This document shows, one piece after another, positions 60,663-64,000 of a stretch of 64,000 nt of DNA (the stretch's first letter is position 1; each line of letters starts with the position of its first letter). Source of the DNA: Adiantum capillus-veneris (Eukaryota; Streptophyta; Polypodiopsida; Polypodiales; Pteridaceae); NCBI GenBank assembly GCA_014529385.2, contig CM043958.1, forward strand, positions 118,913,018 through 118,977,017. Direction: 5' to 3'. Under the pieces are notes generated by a model. The model saw only the letters and a list, made by a program, of their open reading frames with translations, ran no database searches and was not told where the DNA came from. The position numbers were made by a program, and so were the translations under genes.

Positions 60663-60989
60663 TCAACTATTTTGTTTGCCTTTGGTTTTTTGACTAGGTG
60701 CATCGGTCTTTGGTTCACCCGTCTCTGGACTCGTGTCAATTTTTGTTTTCTCTATCTCTTGCTTCTCCTCAGCTTCCTTTTGAGCTTGCGCTCTTGTAAC
60801 TACTTGAACTGGTACAACGTTTTCATTTTTTGAGCTACTGGGTAGTTGAATGATTCCGGAGACATTCGTTGTGATCTTGATGACTTGGTTTGGATTTGTT
60901 GGATAGTTGGGGATCAAGTGAATGACACCACAGTCAAGACAATAGTCATTTACTTGTGTGATCTCCATTTGAGGACATTGTTTGACCAA
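60663..60989 (-). pseudogene. Gag C-terminal part with degraded zinc knuckle
   Basis: DYCLDCGVIHLIPNY is a CX2CX3HX4C knuckle with its last Cys changed to Tyr. It and the following NPNQVIKITT and VVPVQVVTRAQAQKE correspond to CNRCGIDHLIAQC, NPNAPKITPL and VVPVNVLTRSMLQKQ in the plus-strand gag, which proves common ancestry. Confidence 0.65.
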
Positions 60990-61354
60990 GTGGGTGTCAC
61001 GGCTTGTGACAATCTATCTCTGATTGAGGAGCTTCTTCTTGCAAATCCTCTTGGATGTAAACAGGCTCTGACCTAGCTAAGAATCTATTCACAATGAACC
61101 ACAATGTCCTTTCGTCCATCTCATACCTTCTTTCTTCAAGTCAAAACACAAGAGGTGGAGGTTGTACCGGCCTCACCATTCCATGTGTTTCTCTCAACTT
61201 CTATCGCTTTGAAGGGCAGTACCCACTTTGGTTGTTTATAACACCTTGTAGCTCGTACTAGTGCTTGTTTATTAGATGCTTCCATCATTGGTGTGTATCT
61301 CATGACTACAGGCATTCTAGCACATGGTAGTGGAGTTTGTTATCCTAAGACAGG

Positions 61355-62805
61355 CTATGTCCTTAAAACTCCTATTGGACCTGGCACATTCCCCATAGCG
61401 TATCTAGGTGGAGTAAGTGCTACTGGAATAGACTGTACATACCTTTCCCTAGCATATTTCATGCCATAGTAACACTCTTCTCTTGTATGGTTTGTCCATT
61501 TTCTCTCAATTTTGCACCACTTAAGCTCCCTCAAATCAGAAGTTACAAGAGGAATTAACCTCTTGACCATTTCATCAATAAACTTTTCTTGATCGATATG
61601 TGCCATTGATTTTGCAATGGACTCACTCATCTGTGAATCACTATGCTGAGAGGATGTGTCATCCTCTTGACTTTTACAATCCTTATCTTTATATCCCTCA
61701 CAATTATCCACCAGATAAAGAGCTTCTTTGATCAATTCGTTTAGTGTCATGATCCTTATCATATACAGATCCTTTTGAAGACCCGCATGTCTCATCCCCT
61801 GGATAAAGATGAACATTAATCGTGCTTGTGTATGAAGTTCCAATCTTGGATAGAACTTGACATATCTCTTGAGCCGTAATGCCACTTTGCATACTGATTC
61901 ATTTTCTGTTTGAATATGTGAATTTGCAAGACCGTATTGTGAGCTATGACTTTTTGCGAGAATTCATCGATAAATTCCTCAAACAACTCATCTAGAGTCT
62001 CAAAATACCGTCTTTCCACTGAGTCAAACCATGTAGTAGGGTCATCTTTCAAAGTCAGTCCAAATCCCACAAACTGTGTTGCAAAATTCAAAACTTCCTC
62101 TGCTCTAATTACTCTTCTGAAAGCTGCTACGTGATTTCTTGGATCTTTATCTCCGACATATTTCTTGTTTACCCATTTTTGGATTTGGGACGGTCTAACT
62201 CGCCAATTGTCTACAAGTCTAGCCATAGACTCTCCCAATCCTTCTCTCGCTTCAGGATTTCTAGTATGCCTAGGTTCTTCTTCAAAGGGATTAGTCATTC
62301 TCTTGGGAATTGGTCCTTGAAAAAGCATGTCTTCCATCTCTATGATAATTTCATCTCTTGTTATCACTTTAGAAGGGAATCCAGGTGACTCCCTTTTTGG
62401 AATTCTTGTAGGAATTCTCGTGTTTAATGGAGGTATATGTGGTCCTTTATTGACCAAAATTCCACCTATTTCTAATGCAATCTGTGTGTTTGTGCTTTGT
62501 ACAACTCTGTATTCTTGTCCATACTTGTTAACAGCTATAGACTTGTCGACTTTGTATGTATAGATATATAAGATCTTGTAATTTGTTAGCTCTTCTAGGT
62601 ATGGCTCTGAGCACCTACAAAGGTTGACCTCATTGCCATCAACATATCTATACATTCCTTCACTTTTATGATCTGTTATCCAAACTCTTTCAACATGATT
62701 GGTCTTTATCAACTGCAAGTTTGGAAGATCCATTATGGGCGGATGCTCCTCTATCGGTGGGATTCTGAAGCTTGTATAAGTTGAGTTTGACTCTAAAGAG
62801 AACAT
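61355..62805 (-). pseudogene. Ty3/gypsy-type gag, one frameshift
   Basis: From ATG 62805 the frame runs 329 codons. It includes TNHVERVWITDHKSEGMYRY, AVNKYGQEYRVVQST, RNHVAAFRRVIRAEE, ATQFVGFGLTLKDDPTTWF and HNTVLQIHIFKQK. A one-base shift near 61890 moves it to the frame of 61355-61885, which has MALRLKRYVKFYPR, EALYLVDNCEGYKDKD and WCKIERKWTNHTREECYY. It is homologous throughout to the gag at 1-1581. The AVNKYGQEY block has its stop-bearing counterpart VDKYG-stop-EY there. Confidence 0.8.
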
Positions 62806-63009
62806 GATCTCTGGGCTTAATAGCTCTAGCTTGATGTAAGAAGGCTTATTGCAAAGTGTACAAGTGCTTTGGTTAAGGAAAAGTTGAAACTATATCCAAA
62901 ACCGTGATCGTTTTCTCTCAATTCTCTCAAATTGTCAATTTTAGACACCCCTAACTTTCGGATGAATTATGAGAGTTTAAACGAAGTTTTTTTGGACGTT
63001 GATCAACAT
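62806..63009 (-). other. Leader of the gag-protease element
   Basis: Contains the 100-base block shared with 37925-38030 (GACAATTTGAGAGAATTG; AACGATC.CGGTTTTGGA). No primer-binding site of a known type was recognised. Confidence 0.5.
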
Positions 63010-63993
63010 AGATTGCCACTAAATCTTATAGAGCTTCTCCGAAGCTTTTTTTTTTATAAAAAAAGTTTTTGAATCTAATATCTGTAGCTCACGTTATTGC
63101 CAAAACAGTCAATTTGTGCCTGGAGACTTCATACGCTGTTGGAAAACAAGCAAACTAGAACACCTCTATAGCGATGTCACCCAAGAGCGTTGAAAGAGAA
63201 CTACAAGACACCAAAATCTTTGAAAAAATCCCTTTGAAACACCACAAGTCCAACAAGAGTAGTCCCCTTGGGAATTTACTAGCCGTCGCCCACCTAAGAG
63301 ACTATAGCACATAGGAGCAAAACCCTGCCAAAGCATGGATTTACAACACACGCCGACCAATGCATATGAATACAAGGGCCTCCCCTTTCACCATTGAACA
63401 TCACAAACCCACAACTTCAACATCAATTCCACAATTCATACATACATGCCCTCCAAATATGTCTGCACACAATTTGCCACTAGGCTGCCATAGCCATAAC
63501 CCTGCAGAGAACTAGTCAAACCTGAAGAGACAACTCCAATTGGGCCACTTTAAAGCTTGAGAGAAAGCTTAAAAAATGACTAGCGAGAAAGCTAAAGATG
63601 ACCAAATTTGAGTCTACACGCCGCTACATGCAAAATTGACGTGAATAGAGAGCTGTCGCGGTACGACTACACGTAGAGTAGGCAAAGCGAGGGCAAAAAA
63701 TGCAACAGAAACCATCAAGGAGGCACAACGAGCTCAAAACTGAAATTTTTTGATCTTTGGCTGAACTTTTTTAAGTTTGTACATGAGCTTAAGTTATATA
63801 CAAGTCTCACTTCAAGAAACTCACTCACGGGTACTTACAGCAGCCCGACAGCTGTCACTAGACTAGCGACTTGCAGTGCATGTACATGTGCTTGCTAAAT
63901 CAAGCTAAAAACCCCACGAAAAGAAAACCCACACACACTTTTGACATCAAGCATCATGTACGTATGTACAAATTTACAAAAAACGGGGTGTCA
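63010..63993 (-). mobile_element. Candidate 5' LTR of the gag-protease element
   Basis: On the minus strand the start reads TGACACCCCGTTTTTTG at 63993. A TATATAACTTAAG promoter-like box lies at about 63800, a sensible distance upstream of the long untranslated stretch before gag. The inner edge is approximate. With no partner LTR in view the limits are inferred. Confidence 0.45.
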
Positions 63994-64000
63994 GAAATGC

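Larger units (their letters stand above)
56640..63993 (-). mobile_element. Gag-protease retroelement on the minus strand, no RT seen
   Basis: From right to left: LTR (to 63993), leader, gag, zinc knuckle, spacer and protease, then about 2.2 kb of 3' region without RT, RNase H or integrase motifs. The 3' part 56650-58210 recurs inverted at 37895-39545. Either the polymerase was deleted or this is a non-autonomous family that depends on another element. The 3' LTR was not found. Confidence 0.6.

Overview
This window looks like nuclear DNA of a land plant. It has one clear intron-containing host gene, a CCCH zinc-finger protein of the plant ZFN type, set in a dense graveyard of transposable elements and long CT/GA, GT/CA and AT microsatellites. 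There is no operon structure, and no rRNA or intact tRNA gene was seen. The mix of Ty3/gypsy, Ty1/copia-type, LINE, hAT, Helitron-like and SINE-like remnants fits a large plant genome. The species cannot be fixed from sequence alone. A seed-free plant or gymnosperm is possible, because one Ty3/gypsy polyprotein resembles a lineage I associate with fungi and early land plants, but this is only an inference.

Layout. 1-4.7 kb: 5' part of a Ty3/gypsy element on the minus strand (LTR, primer-binding site, a leader with tandem modules, gag). 4.7-5.8 kb: degenerate repeats, (CT)n and a cluster of hairpin-forming dyads. 6.2-11.5 kb: a decayed plus-strand Ty3/gypsy element interrupted by a complete 2.36-kb gag-only LTR element (6755-9112) with 5-bp target duplications. 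12.2-13.0 and 22.6-23.1 kb: two 5'-truncated copies of one LINE family. 14.2-16.7 kb: a large inverted repeat. 17.6-20.8 kb: a decayed hAT transposon with a 61-bp repeat array at its 5' side. 22.06-22.51 kb: a nearly perfect 211-bp-arm hairpin. 28.4-32.0 kb (minus): the CCCH gene, seven coding exons, 459 aa. 33-38 kb: microsatellites, SINE-like heads and Helitron-like ends. 37.9-39.5 kb: a deletion derivative of the element that lies at 56.6-64 kb. 41.5-42.15 kb: a DEAD-box helicase fragment beside a polypurine tract and an LTR. 43.7-49.3 kb (minus): a Ty3/gypsy protease-RT-RNase H-integrase polyprotein. 52.5-56.4 kb (plus): a very long gag frame with several zinc knuckles, broken only by stop codons. 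56.6-64 kb (minus): a gag-protease element with its LTR but no visible reverse transcriptase.

Only the CCCH gene is likely to be a working host gene. The retroelement frames show how copies nest, invert and decay. In several gag frames the inferred ancestral codons differ from the stops by C-to-T or G-to-A changes, as expected from decay of methylated DNA.
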